Shown here: one piece after another, positions 36,490-49,537 of the stretch
Numbering within the stretch: position 1 is the stretch's first letter
Layout: each line of letters starts with the position of its first letter
Assembly: GCA_037127315.1 (NCBI GenBank)
Contig: JBBBDQ010001456.1
Coordinates: forward strand, 800,001 to 864,000
Direction of reading: 5' to 3'
Origin: Ascarosepion bandense
Lineage: Eukaryota > Mollusca > Cephalopoda > Sepiida > Sepiidae
DNA length: 64,000 nt
Translations under genes and position numbers: made by a program
Notes under the pieces: model-generated
The model's input: the letters and a program-made list of their open reading frames with translations, nothing else
What the model was told of the DNA's origin: nothing
Databases searched by the model: none

Positions 36490-36925
36490 AATATAATCAA
36501 CCTTCAGTCACTTTCTCACTGATGTGATGTGGCTTTCCCCTGTCTTTTCTACAAGTATTTTTATGGCAACTGCTCTGATGAGCTCCCCACCTCATACCTC
36601 AATCACATGTATTTACTCTTGCTACTAGATTTGCATTAAGGTCACACCCTTTTACCTTTGAATTAGTTAAATGTAACTACCTCTTCTACTCTAACAGTTT
36701 CTTTTCTTGCACTTCTCATTTGTGGAACTCACTTCTATTTACTTGTTTCCCCGATAGCTGCAAACCCCAAAATCTAAATGCAATGTCAATTGCCATCTCT
36801 TATTTACTTATTACCATCCATCTCTTATTTTATCTTTTACATACACTGTACCTTTTTTTATTTTCTCACTGTAACCCCCTGTGCACCATTGACACTTCTG
36901 CCTTGCTTGGTATGAAATGATTATA
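36490..36925 (+). mobile_element. LINE, right part of the interrupted copy, to its 3' end
   Basis: Homology to 26210-26690 resumes here with SHRRDVAF-like, CLFYKYFYGNCSDELP and LWNSLLFTCFPDSCKPQNLN-like pieces. The family 3' end (CCCCTGTGCACC...TTGCTTGG...GAAATGATT) and a short TA tail follow. Together with 32310-33637 it forms one LINE split by the antisense insertion. Confidence 0.88.
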
Positions 36926-37006
36926 TATATATAAGGTAGGTTTTGAAGGCTATCACAATGCATTTAGTAAAATAAAGAAGGTATTGGGTATTACCTATTT
37001 ATTATT

Positions 37007-37105
37007 CATTAATATTATTTCATTTAATATTCACATGATATTCACATTACTGATATTTAATTTAATATTCGCATTAATATTATTTCATTTAATATTCACA
37101 TGATA
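37007..37105. repeat. Exact 34-bp direct repeat, 65 bp apart
   Basis: Positions 37007-37040 and 37072-37105 are identical, with AT-rich related sequence in between. Confidence 0.9.
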
Positions 37106-37743
37106 CCAGGGGAAAAGGTAAGTAGGTATAGATATATAAAATGAACACAGAAGTATGGAAAAAATACAAGAAGTATACGTATATAAACACACACACACAC
37201 ACAAGAATGAATATGGGATGCCAATTAAAAAAAAATCCTTCTATCAGTCAATGCGCACACATATAAAACATAAATTGTGTAAATATTTAAAAAAACAAAA
37301 TGAATTATTCCAATCTTTTGAATATTTTTCAGCAAAATGCAAGTAGCTTGCCAGAGATATTTATATTCTGCATTTTAAATTAGATTATAAGAGCAGTTTT
37401 ATGAAACTATTAAATTTTGAGATTTTCTGTGCTGCGTTAGGTTTGGGGTCGTCATTTGAAGTTGAAAATGTATTGTATTAATGAACAAAAAATACAAGTG
37501 TTGAATTGGTTGAGAAAATAGACAAGCAAAAGAGCAGTATAAAATGACAAAGAAATTTTTATTCTATTGGAAACTTTTTGCGTTGAAAATATTCAAGGAT
37601 CGTTCCTGAAAGAAAACATAAATTCAATGAATGTTCTTATGATAGTCTCTGTAAAAGAAATTAAGAAATGGTTGAACTTACTTTGTTGGTGAGTTAAAGA
37701 GTGAGTGAGGTCTCTTGTCTAAATCATGTGCATCTGTTTCAGA

Positions 37744-38308
37744 GCACTAAATTTAAAGTCTTACTTCAACACTCACATGGTGCAAAAGAAGGTTCTTTCT
37801 TGGGATTTGCACTACACATGCTCAGTATTTTTATTTTATGCATGCTCAAAAGCTGAAAAAAGGCAGCTGCTGCTGATAGGGTTTTCAACACATTCATGTC
37901 TGGCGAAAAGGTGTAATGTCTGCTATAGGCTCCTCACTGTGAATCGATAGTGAATATAGTCATCAACAGGTTAGTACCTAATGTAAGTTTTAAAATGTTG
38001 TAGAAACAGCACTTTCCAAACAGATTTTGTTTGGATATTTGGTGTGGTTGTTTGTGGTGATGTAGCTGTTTGGTGTGGATCATGGGTCATTTTATTTGTA
38101 ATATGAAGGTTGGCTTAAAAGTACTAAGTTTAACATCTTATCTCAACTCTGGCACAATGTGAAAACGAGCTAGCCTCTTGGGATTCACATTATACATACT
38201 CCCAGGGTTTCTTGTTTTTTTACACATGCTCAAAAGCCAAAAAGGAATTGCTGCTGATAGGATTTTCAATGCATTCATGTGTAGCAAAAAGGTATAATGT
38301 TTGCTACA
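37744..38308. repeat. Diverged direct duplication of about 185 bp next to the zinc-finger exon
   Basis: The blocks 37744-37927 and 38121-38308 share an ordered series of words: CTTGGGATT, ACACATGCTCA/ACACATGCTCAAAAGC, CTGCTGATAGG(G/A)TTTTCAA and CATTCATGTGT/CATTCATGTCT, then GGTATAATGT. The second copy ends about 90 bp from the zinc-finger exon end at 38401. It looks like two copies of an unclassified repeat or a local duplication. Confidence 0.7.
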
Positions 38309-38400
38309 TTTATAATTCTACAAAGGTTTTGAATAAAGTTTGTTCATCATAAATAGTAACAAAGACATTTTGTAAAGATTTCCTTGGATTTTGTACAAAC

Positions 38401-38501
38401 CTGAGGTGCTTTATTCTAACATGTTTTTCAACTCCAGCACAAGTGCTGTGAGTCTTCCCACACCCTGGCCAGGTGCACTGGAATACTGTCCGAACCTGAG
38501 C
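38401..38501 (-). CDS. ZNF704-like: ZNF704/ZNF395/SLC2A4RG-family transcription factor, C2H2 zinc-finger exon
   Basis: A short exon of 101 nt. The acceptor is TCTCTATTTCAG (AG at 38503-38502) and the donor is GTTTGT (GT at 38400-38399). It starts in phase 0 and ends two bases into an Arg codon completed by the exon at 27506. It encodes one C2H2 finger: FQCTWPGCGKTHSTCAGVEK, then HVRIKHLR. Cys spacing is C-x4-C, with two histidines five residues apart. The WPGCGK wording and the position directly before the acidic FYYTE exon match the single central finger of the ZNF704/ZNF395/SLC2A4RG proteins, which bind GC-rich promoter elements. The exon is too short for a simple open-frame search. Confidence 0.93.
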
Positions 38502-41500
38502 CTGAAATAGAGAAAAGTAAGTTTGTGAAGCAATAGAATTTTTAATTTAATAAAATTCAATGAAAGTAGGCACTAACATCTAACATAAAAGACAAAGTTG
38601 CAAGCAGCATAAAATGACAGAGATAGGTCAATAGACCTCTTTTATGCAAATAATCTCTTCTATCAAGCTATCTTTCTAAAATATAAATACCAAACTCATC
38701 TTGGTAAGAAAATACATAAAATACTGATGATGACAACACTGGTTTTTAAATTTTAAAACCCTGACATCACAAAAAACATCAAGTTGTCAAATGAAACTCA
38801 ATAAACAATTATATTTATTTAATATTAAAGAAAAAGTATTTAAGTAGCATCAGAGTGTAAAATATTCACTAACCCATGCTAGAATAACTGGTAATGACAC
38901 AAAATTAACAATGTCTACTTCTGGAGAGATACCCAAAGATAATAATTACATAATCATATACAAGTGTCTAGTGTAAAAACATTTTTAGGATTTGTAAGGT
39001 GTTAACAGCTTTTATAAACAATATTACATTGCACAAGTTCCACACAAGATTAGAACATTTACCACTGCTTTAGCTGAAACTAACCTAAAAACATTATACA
39101 TAATACTCCATTAAACTACAATGAATATTATAGGCATAAAACAAGATATCTTCTTCTTAAAGTAAGAAGCTATGGATACGAAAATATTAACTTATAGTAA
39201 TTACATTAGGTATATTGAGAGAAACAGATTCATGTCATATTTTGGGAAAAGGTACTATATTTGATGAAGAAATTAGTAAAGCAAAAAAAAAACTTCATGT
39301 CTATTTGTACAAAAATCTCATTCATTAAGCTGTATAGTTTCTAGTGTTTAATAAAGACAGCCATAAACTCATAAGATTTGAGCTAATGCCAAGTAGATGT
39401 GAAACACTTAAAATAACTCATCAGAATCTGAAAAGAGAGTAGCCAAGTAGAAAAGTGTTTTATCTGTGACATTTAATGCTTACTACCCGGCATTAATCAG
39501 TTTCATGATTAGAGAATGAGAGGCATCATATATCATGAAAAGATGACATCAGTTCATCCTTTAAAAACTATTACATACAAAGTGCATCACTAAATATAAT
39601 GGAAGAAAGGAATGAATAAAGATTGTTCAAGTTGATTAGAATAGCATACCCTTTTAAGTCAAAAGTTCCTGTTAAACATTCCTGAAAATATTATATGCAA
39701 ATTTTATATACACTTTTGATAAGAATTTTAAAAAAAGTAAAAGAAAAAAAATCATTTTGTTTCAACAATACCTCATATCAGAATGAGATAAATTTACAAA
39801 TTTGTTTAATGAACCAAGAGTATTTGATAAAATAGCCTTCAAAACAATTCTAAAGAAAGATGATACTGACAATAAAGACTTTACTTTTTGTAGAATAATG
39901 CTTTGTTTGCATTGTATAAAAAGTTAAGTATTGCTATTAGTCAAAGCATTGGAGATGATCTATTATGTGATAGCAACCCTTTGTCATTGATAAATACTTT
40001 TTTCTATCAGCTGTTCTACTTTTGTTTGCAAATCCTTAAAGTAAGCATAAAGAAAGGCAACAGAAAAAAAAATTAAATAGAGTAAATGAGACATTTTATT
40101 TCAATTTTCCTTTTGTACATTTATTCAATAGAATGCACTTGTCTTGTTAAATTGAATGAGTAGGCTCTCTTCTGATTATATTATTGAATAATCAGTCGCA
40201 TTACTGATTTGCTTTCACTTCCAAACTACAATGTTGCATCTATCACAAACCCCTACAGTCCCTGTCCTTTTCTTTGTGATGTATGAATGTACATCATACA
40301 GCAAATGCTGCAATTTCCCTTAGAACAGCTATAAGGAGAAATTTTCTCTTCAATTTTAGATTTTCAATGATTTCATTTTTTTCTTCTTATGACATGATCC
40401 TTTCACTTTCTTCTTAATCACTCTTATATCAAGATTTATGTATTGTTTGCTCTCTTCAAGTCACAATTTCATTTCAAACTTATTTCTCTCCTTTTACTTC
40501 TTAACTCATTTCTCTCTTCTTTCTTCTGATAAGGACTATTTCTCTCCCAGTCTATCTGATGCATCAAACACTGAATGTCACTGTTTCTACTGGTTCCACT
40601 GTACTATTTCTCTAATTTACTCAACACATTTTTAAACCTTATCTTCTTTTTCTTGTCTTTTTCTTCCTTCATTTTCACAAGAACTACAGCATCCATAATC
40701 TAACCATTTTTTTTTTACTTCTTAAAAATTCTACCTCTTCACATGTTTTGTGCGCCTCTTTTTGCATATTTTGGACATATCCAGCTGTTAAAATTGTTTT
40801 TTCTCTTTCACACAACTTCTTTTCATTTTCTTTCAAACCATCATATGTAAAATCTGGATCCACTGTAGCTCCCATTACAATTCTTACTTTCTATTCTGAA
40901 CCTTTTATTTTCATTGCTGATATTTATTTCCCTCAAAATAAAATGTAGTTAAGTGCTACTGCACTCAGGAACTGAGACTACCTATTTTTCTCTCTGCCAA
41001 CTACTTCCCTCTATAATGAAGTATTCCTTTCCTTTACTTGTCTCTGTGGTGTAGCATTAGTTGATATGGCTATTTTGTACTATTCAGTTGTAATGGAAAA
41101 TCATCATCACTCTAATGTATTCTCACTTCATTCTTTCTTTATTACTAGAGATTTTTCATCACTACTTTAAAATCTTTTTACAGAAAGCATCAATATTTTG
41201 ACTATCTTGCTATCTTTTAGTAACTATCACATTTTCTAAATCTCTCACTGTATTTATCTACCTACTTTTACTTACACTAATTTTTTTCTATTTCTTACTA
41301 TTCAATTATCTTCCTTCCTTCAGAGAAAGAGAGTATATGATGTTTTATTATGCAAGTAAATGTTTTTTATAATAAAATTTATAATAAAATTGCTAACTGA
41401 TGTAATATTTTCAGGATATAGATATATGATTTATATATACTGAAAATTTCAGTTTATAATATAAGTTTGTATTAGAAATACTTGCAATAACTTCTTTGGT

Positions 41501-42527
41501 GGAGTGAAATTTTATTATGCATTTTGAGGGTTGTTCAGCATATTGTAAATAAATAATATACTTACTGATATTTATTTTTTAATTTCAAAAATATATAAAG
41601 ATTGCCATGTATCATAAGACATAACTTTAAAACAGGAAATAAGTTATTGTATAGTTCTTGATTAATGGGAACACAATGTTGGAAATTGTGAAAACATCAA
41701 GATTAAGGAACAATCACAAAAGAAATTGATAACATTGGAAAGCATTAAAAATTTTACAAAAAAAAGATTTTGGAGAAATTAAAAGGAAAAGTGGATTGAC
41801 CAGCAAGAAAATATTTGAACAGAATATTGAATAAAATGGTGATACAAATGTCAACAGAGAGAAAAAAAATATTAAGAATATTAAGAATATCTTTAATCTT
41901 AGGTAAGATGCTATTGAGTAATACAGGTTACAAACAAGAATTTATAAGCAATAGTGCATATTCATGCAAACCAAATGTTCTTTTACATTTTGCAAAGTTT
42001 ATATATCCATTGTCCCTAACAACTTTCTGTGATAGCAAATAAATACAAAGGTTCCCAGCCACTCCAGTAAAAAACGAGTGACCCATCATTAAGAGTATAA
42101 GAATGAAAAACAATGTTCAAGTAAAGAATATCTGGAAAATAATAAAAAACTACTGCATATAATGTAAAAGTGAAAACAGAGGAAAGGTTAACACAATCAG
42201 TGAATGAAAAACTAATGAAGGTTATAAAATATCAAAGAGCCCATACTTACATGTAAAATAATGAGATATTACATTATTCACATATATGTTTATGTGGCTT
42301 ACATCTTTTGTATTTATTTATTAATAAAAATGTATGTCACACTTAAGCCATTTGTATAAACCAGGATAACCATAAAAGAAGTCGTTATCAATTTTTAATA
42401 AAAATAAATATTATACACTGAAACATGGTATGTTATTCATATAAATATATTTTGAAAATTTTACCATCAGTTGCCTTAATACTAATTTAAATTTGAAAAC
42501 AATAATTTTCATAATAAAATCTGGCAT

Positions 42528-42529
<2 letters not shown>

Positions 42530-42561
<32 letters not shown>

Positions 42562-42571
42562 TGTGTGTGTA
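42530..42571. repeat. (GT)n microsatellite
   Basis: About 20 GT units with one interruption. Confidence 0.95.
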
Positions 42572-44649
42572 CAATTACACACACATAATCAACAAAATTT
42601 AATTCAGCAAGATCAGTTTGTTTAGTTTTAATATACATTTTTTCCTATTTGTATATTAGTTGCATATCCAAATCATTTTTTATGAAACTAGCCACTGTTT
42701 ATGATGTCTTTGTTTAAGTACTATTGACCATCTTTAGACAGTATCAGTAATAACAATGTTATCAATCACAATAGAGAAAAGTTCATATTAGCTTAATCTT
42801 GGAATCTGTTAGGAATGCTGTCATTCTTAGTTAAATGTATATGTATTGAATGCACTTGCTATGGTTTGTAACTATGTAATGAGTACAAATTTACATTTGA
42901 AAAAAATAATCTCTTAGGGAAACAAAAAATTGACAAGAGTTAAACATTAAATTTTATAAATTTTAAGCATATTTCAAAATTTAATACTTGTATTTTGTAT
43001 TGATAATTGTTTTATACATATTGATGCATGAAGACTGTAAAAACAATAACAACAAACTATATTGTTGGTAAAAGTAATTTAACATTTTATATCATTTTAT
43101 ATATAGTGGTAAGAAAATTTATTTTCAAACAGATATTGATTTAATATTAATGGTATCACACTGTGTTTCAACTTTATTAACAGGAGTAGTCAAGGATTTT
43201 CCATGGAAGCAATTTTCATATATAAAATTACTATATAATTACTATATAATTGTTTTCTCTAATTACTGACAAATTGGTGGCATTAATAACAATAATACAA
43301 AAGCTTTTGATATCATTATTTCTGCAAGTTATTTACAAAAGTCATTAATGAAACTAGAGTCAAATTTAATTTTAACAAACAATTATAGAAACAGTGGAAG
43401 GCTAGTATCACTAAAATCATTAGAAACATAAAACAATAACATGAGTTTAAATATTATTTTAATGACATTGATGAATAAACATTTATAATGGTATTAATAC
43501 ATGTGCCTCTATTTCTGAAATCAATCTTTTAAAATTTTTTTTAATATGCCAATATTTTATAAATAGCAATATGTTATTTATAAAAAAAAATATATACAAA
43601 TAAATACTTGGGCATTAGCAGCATTAGTCATGAATTTACTCAAAAATGTTTTGCTCATAGCTGTTTATTTTATCAAATAAAATTAATAAGTAATTGTTTT
43701 CTTTGCTATATTCTTTCAGGACAAAAGAAAAATGGCCATTCACAGCTGCTTTTCTTTAATATCTGATAAATTGTTATGACTTCTTAGAAAAGATAGCAGT
43801 GTAATTTCTCAATACCTTCTACACATTTTTGAATTCAGAACATTCTTTTCCATAGTCTGGGTTCTTTAGCCTTGCATGCTAAGAGATGCATTCGAAATTT
43901 TCCCAAAGGCATTTATATAAAAGCAGGGAGTTGCATTGTGATACTGATTTTGTTATTAAGTGTAAATATATTTGAAAATAAATTAACAATAATTATTATT
44001 CATTTTACTTTTTCACAAATATGTTTCATAAAAAGCAGAGTAGTAAAAAAAGTTATCATTGTTTGTGAAAGTGTATACAATATAAACTAGCAGTCTGAGA
44101 GAGAGAATTTAACAGAGGCCAAATTTTGAATACTTTTACAATTTTAGCCTGACCCAAATCCTGACCAATCAGAAGACAGAAATCTGAAACAGAAAAGGTA
44201 GTTGAATATCAATAAATCTTCTTCAGAGAGTGTTTTCATTTGTGAACAATCATGAAATTGGGAAGGTTGCTTGATATAATGGTAATAGCAAAAAAGACAA
44301 CTCTCAATAAGGTTCAATCAACTATTATATACACTCATGTGTCAAAGCATATTTAATAGGCAAGTAGGCAAAACACCATGTGAGAGAGACAAAGATTTCT
44401 CAAGGTAAAATTCTACTAAATATTTGATATAAGAAAAGGTGCATAGAGTCAGAATGTGCATACACCTACCACACACCCACAAATTAGAGCACTGAAAAAT
44501 TCTCAGCTCAACCCATTTCCAAAAAAATGATCAAGCACAATTAAAAAATAGGCCTTCTTTGATCAGTATGTGTGTGTTAGTTATACATTTTGTCATTAAA
44601 AAAGACTTCTTCAGGTAAATAATATTTTTAACAATGAAATCATTCATTC

Positions 44650-44674
44650 ATATATATATATATATATATATAGG
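44650..44674. repeat. (TA)n microsatellite
   Basis: About 12 TA units followed by a G-rich stretch (GGGGGATGGGGAGGG). Confidence 0.95.
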
Positions 44675-47468
44675 GGGATGGGGAGGGAATGAAATACAAA
44701 AATCTCCAGCTACAATTGAAAAACAGACAATTTATAAACAAACAAATTTGGATCACCAACTTGTCCTTTTCAAAATATTTTATGCAAACACTCAATATAA
44801 TTCTGCTATATTGATATTACCCCACAAAATATTACCTGATCTTCTAAAACTAAACCAAATTAGCAGCAGTTACTTTAACCATGATTATGCCGAGTAATTA
44901 TGCCAATATTATATTTATAAATGGATCATTGGTCATTTACTATGATAAACACATGTCAATTTGTTTCTAAAGTACAATATACAATGCATCAGATGCATAG
45001 TATATTCAGTGTATATTTGTGTATGTTCAGTCAGTATTACATATGCAGGTATATATATTTGTATGCATGTGTATAGTTGTATCATGTCAGTATTTTACTC
45101 TATATGTATGTGTGTATATAAGCACATATATATCTTTATGCAAGCATGTAGATATTAACTGATCTTAAACTGGCTCTAAACAGTAGAGCATATTGAATGA
45201 TCTGCAATACTACAAGTTTGCATCTATAGTTGATACATTTATATACATAAATATATGAACATATGGATATAAATATTCTCCTATATGTATATGCGCGGTG
45301 AGTGTATAAAGGTTGTTTATGGCTGAGAGTACATAATCATAATTGTGTCTGTGTGCTTGTCTATGCAATGTTCCCAACATATTCTTTGGTTAGAAACAGC
45401 TGCTTCTTATGCAAGTGAAAATGTGAGCAAGGAAGGCTAGTTGCACTACAAGGCCTCCGAATATTGGGCCAAAATATGTGAATACTAATGAGGTTCTATT
45501 TATAGAACCAAAACAATACATGAAGAGACCTGAATTCTGGGAGGAAGAATTAGAATGTTCACAACTACACAACACTGAAAGCATCTGAATACATAACAGG
45601 TATCGGGATGACTATCATTTGATAAAAGGTAAATAAATATAATTAGCAAACTAGATAACAAGATAAAGATATAGATGAACTGAGATAAAGAGATATTTAT
45701 AGCATGGCAGTATCATAGATTTTACAAGAACTGTTGGTAATAGACTGTGTTGTACTGATTTTCCAAATAAGAATAACCTACTTGCCTTGAAAATCAACAT
45801 TTGAAATCCTGGCTGTTATTGAAAGTAGAATCAAATTAACTACTATCTCACCTACAAAGCACTCACATAGAGACAGATGGATAGAGATATAGATATTGAC
45901 TTGAACCTGATTAAAACCATATTCTTTTAGCCTTTAGTGAAAATTAAATATGATCATATCTTGTGAAAATAGCAACTTAATCATCTACTAGATTGAGATA
46001 GATATGGGTTGAGTGATCAAAATAGACAAATTAATTGATCAGAAAATAACTGTCCTGTTTTTAATAATTATATATAAATAAAAGTAAGCAAGAAGTAATT
46101 CTCTATATAATTCTCTAATTCTTTTTCAGTTTCTCTGATATTTCTGTCTCTTCTCTTATATATTCAATGTATCATCAACTGTTATTTAAAGGGATATTTT
46201 TGTCAATATTAAAAGTGAGATATTTTTTGTACATATCTAATAATTATCTCCATATAATTTCACTATCTGCTAAATAATTCCTCCCAGATTTAGCTTTGGC
46301 TGTTACTTTCAAGTTTATTTTTCATTAAATTTTACATATTAAACATATTTCATTTAAAAGATTTTCTTTTTTTTTAATAATTGCTTATGCTTTATTTCTC
46401 TTTTTTTATATATTCAGTGTAATTATAGTAAAATATAAAACATATCCTTATTATAAATAGAAATGAAATATTGTCAACAAAATAAAACACAATTTGTGTG
46501 TACAACAATAATGTGTTTGTATATAGAGCAAACAGTTGAGAAATATTTACTAATGTACCCAACATATTTATGCAAGTTTCACCATACTTTACAATTAAAA
46601 TGAGTTTTTTTCAAATCACTTGTAGCTTTCCAGTGGTTTAATAGCATTCTTCATTTTCTATTCAGCTATTTTAAATAAACATTTAGAGAATACAAATAAA
46701 ATTTCTAATTAATTTAAAAACAATAAAGAATTACAACTATTATTTTGAAAACTTGTATAATCATTGCATTAAATAATTTCCTATTCTCTCAATACATAAC
46801 CATCTATAACTGCAAATTCCTTATTCAACACCTAATACATTCAAAAGCCAGGGTTATCTATTTTAGAACAATAATTATCAAGTTAGTTTTCTAGATTTAT
46901 TGTTAAGACATGAAATTATAGTGGTTAGGGGGTTAAGATAAACAGTTCATTTATGTACACCAAGAAGATTAATGGAGGATAATGATAATAAGAAAACAGT
47001 TAAATTTTTTTAATAAACAAGATAAAGAATTTATTTACAAATTTACGCACTTGAAGTTGTGTCATTAGATTGTTTCAGGAATATAAATCAGAAGTTTTAA
47101 AATCCATGGTTTTAAAGAAATGTCAGAAAGAGAAAATGTTCATAAAACAGATTAAATGATCTAACACAAAATAATATTAAAAAATATTTAAAACAAAGGT
47201 AAGACAGTTTGTTGCTCATTGAAGGGATATATGGTTATATATTTCCAAAAGTACACCAAGAGAGATAGTTTGAAATATTTAGCTTTCTTGGATTGTTGAA
47301 AAAAAATTCTTTTAAGTGCTATGTACTTGGTTAGAAGCAAACAATATAATTGACAAGAAAGTGACACTAGCGAAAACTTCAATGCTGGACGCACTAAACA
47401 AAAAGAAAAACCTTTCATATTACTTCAGACATGCTTGTTAATTTTTCTTCTCCTTTTATATCAAAAGG

Positions 47469-47690
47469 AATTTCACATATGCTCGCTACTTTCTTTGCAG
47501 CTAATTTCTGGGAAGGCAAGGTCTTCAGTGGTTCTGAAACAATTTCACATAAGCTCGCAGATTTATTTCCATCTTCTCAGCTCAACAGTCAATCTCTGAG
47601 AAAGCAAGTTTTTCAGTGGTCCAAAAAAAATTTCACATACGTTCATGAATCTCTTTCCATCTTTTTCCTCAGTTCACCTGAATTTTAAAG
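47469..47690. repeat. Three-copy tandem repeat (72-88 bp units) beside the LTR
   Basis: Units begin with AATTTCACATA at 47469, 47541 and 47629. Units 1 and 2 also share the segment TCTGRGAARGCAAG...TTCAGTGGT, and units 2 and 3 share TTTCCATCTT. A plus-strand frame (47431-47688, 85 codons) stays open through all three, with a repeated ISH(M/K)LA motif. The length difference between units 1 and 2 is close to a multiple of three. It abuts the truncated left LTR of the gypsy element. Confidence 0.7.
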
Positions 47691-47706
47691 GAGTTCTCCT
47701 TATATT

Positions 47707-48175
47707 TGGTTCTCCCCATTTTATTTTGTGTTAATCTCTTGCATTCGTATTCGCCTGTATTCATTCATATTTGTTGATATTTGTTTTAAATTGTTATTTC
47801 GACTGAGTTGGGTATCCAAATATAAGTTTTGAGTTTCAGATCATTGGACACTATTATTCATACTCATATATATGTTTTTTTTTATTTTAATACTTTGTTA
47901 CTTATTAAAACTTTCTATCAAAAGTCATTTTGCCTTGTCATTCATCCTTGAATTGTTGGTCAGTGCATGTGTTGATATTGAAGCAGACCTGGGAAGATTA
48001 CAGTTCGATTACATCAATCGAACAGTGATCTCATTTTCTTATTTTTGTTTATCATTGTCCATTTGTCATGATCTAGGAGAGATAACCCGTATCTGTCCAT
48101 AGATGTGGAAATGTAAATATTCCCAAATTGACGTGTAATCATCTTAATGGTTATCATCGAGGCAGCCATATGACA
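47707..48175 (+). repeat. 5' LTR of the Gmr1-like element, lacking its left end
   Basis: It matches the right LTR from its TGGTTCTCCCC (54136) to the terminal ATATGACA. About 108 bp present at the start of the right LTR are missing here and replaced by unrelated tandem-repeat DNA. It ends two bases before the primer-binding site. Confidence 0.88.
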
Positions 48176-48177
48176 AA

Positions 48178-48195
48178 TGGGGGCTCGTCCAGAAT
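48178..48195 (+). other. Primer-binding site, tRNA-Pro type
   Basis: TGGGGGCTCGTCC starts two bases after the LTR end. It is the form complementary to the 3' end of tRNA-Pro, as used by murine leukaemia virus and several gypsy elements. The next five bases (AGAAT) depart slightly from that consensus. Confidence 0.8.
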
Positions 48196-48315
48196 CTATA
48201 TCTAATGCTTCTTAAACAAGTGGGGCTCATGCCGTAAATTATTTTAACGCTTCATAAACTAAGATAACACTATCGCTGACTGCAACAAGGTGAACAAGTA
48301 AAAATAAGGGACGAA

Positions 48316-49531
48316 ATGGGGAATGTGGAAGAATTCATGAAAAAGCCCACCCGAGGAAAACTAAGACAACTAAAGAAAAAAGAAGTATATGAAATTGGGG
48401 AAAGGCTGGAATTGAGTGTTAGAAAATCTATGAGAAAGATGGAGATAATAAGAATATTAACAGAACACATGGTGGATAATAATGAATTTGAAGAAGAGGT
48501 GCTTGAAGAATTCTCAAGGGAGGAAGCAGGATTGTTGAACACCCAAGTGGAGCTTGAGAAGGCAAGAATAATAGCTAAAGCCGAAATAGAAAAGGCACGT
48601 ATTGAGCAGGAGACAAGATTACAAGAATTGGAAATTAGGCAGGCGAATGAAGAGAAAGATTTTGAAATTATGAAGCAAATACACCTTTTGCCTAAGTTCG
48701 TGGAAAGAGAAGTGGAAGAATATATGGATCATTTTGAAAAAACTGCAATAAATATCAAATGGCTGAAGCAACATTGGGCAATGTTATTGCAAGCAGTATT
48801 AACGGAAAAAGCACAAAAAGGCATATGCGATGTTGTCGACCAAGGAATGTGCCAATTACAAAATCGCAAAGGCCGCAATATTAAAAGTATATGAACTCGT
48901 GCCAGAGGCCTACAGGCAGAAGTTTAGGTGCTACAAAAAATTTGAGAGCCAAACATACGTGGAATATATTAGGCAGAAGGAGATATATTTGGATAGATGG
49001 TATCAAGCGAAGAAAGTAATCAAGGATTACGACGACTTGAAAAATTTAATATTGACAGATGATTTCCATAATAACCTGCCGGAGTAATTGAGGAATTATC
49101 TAAATGAAAAGAAGATGGAGTCCTGTCATGACTTAGCTACGTTAGCAGACAAATACAATATTATCCATAAGAAAACTTGTTCAAAGAATAGTACTCGCAC
49201 AATACGCAACGCAACTCAGGCACATGGGAACGAAGAACCTAAGTGCATCAGAATGCAGATAGGGGCAGAGAGACAAACCTCAGCTGGACGAAAAATACCT
49301 CCGATAGTTTGCTACAAGTGCAGAAAGCCTGGACATATTGCTACAAACTGTGGAAACCATGTGAATATAGCAGTAAATGCAAAACTCCAAGGGGCGGCAA
49401 TCATGAAAAAGTTACACAAGATTTACTGGCCATACACCACAAATGGTCAAATTTTTGCTAGAAATAGAAGGAGTATGAAAACCATAAAAATGTTAAGAGA
49501 TATTGGAGCCTCCCAATCATTGGTAGAATGA
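48316..49531 (+). pseudogene. gag-like region with zinc knuckle, then protease (Gmr1-like element)
   Basis: There are three overlapping or adjoining frames. The first (48316-48894) is highly charged, with a probable coiled coil (ELEKARIIAKAEIEKARIEQ, about residues 77-96). It continues in another frame (48830-49087) through a capsid-like segment to a stop at 49085-49087, and then 49088-49531. The last holds one CCHC knuckle (CYKCRKPGHIATNC, about 49312-49353), which would bind element RNA. A protease start follows (about 49486-49530), where the expected DTGAS is DIGAS, a change next to the catalytic Asp. The region starts about 120 bp after the primer-binding site. Frameshifts and a stop break the polyprotein. 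Confidence 0.85.
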
Positions 49532-49537
49532 CAGGAT

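Larger units (their letters stand above)
38502..47430. other. Large AT-rich part of the first visible intron, no element recognised
   Basis: About 9 kb without a recognisable protein remnant on either strand. It holds microsatellites near 42.55 kb and 44.65 kb and scattered short repeats. A mixed stretch at 45300-45600 is less AT-rich but not recognised. Open frames here (for example 43872-44090 plus, 41815-42042 plus) are short and show no domain. Confidence 0.6.

Noticed and set aside
47872..48102. Open frame repeated at 54258-54524 that looks like a duplicated small gene
   Set aside because: Both lie inside the two LTRs of the gypsy element, so the duplication is explained by the LTRs.
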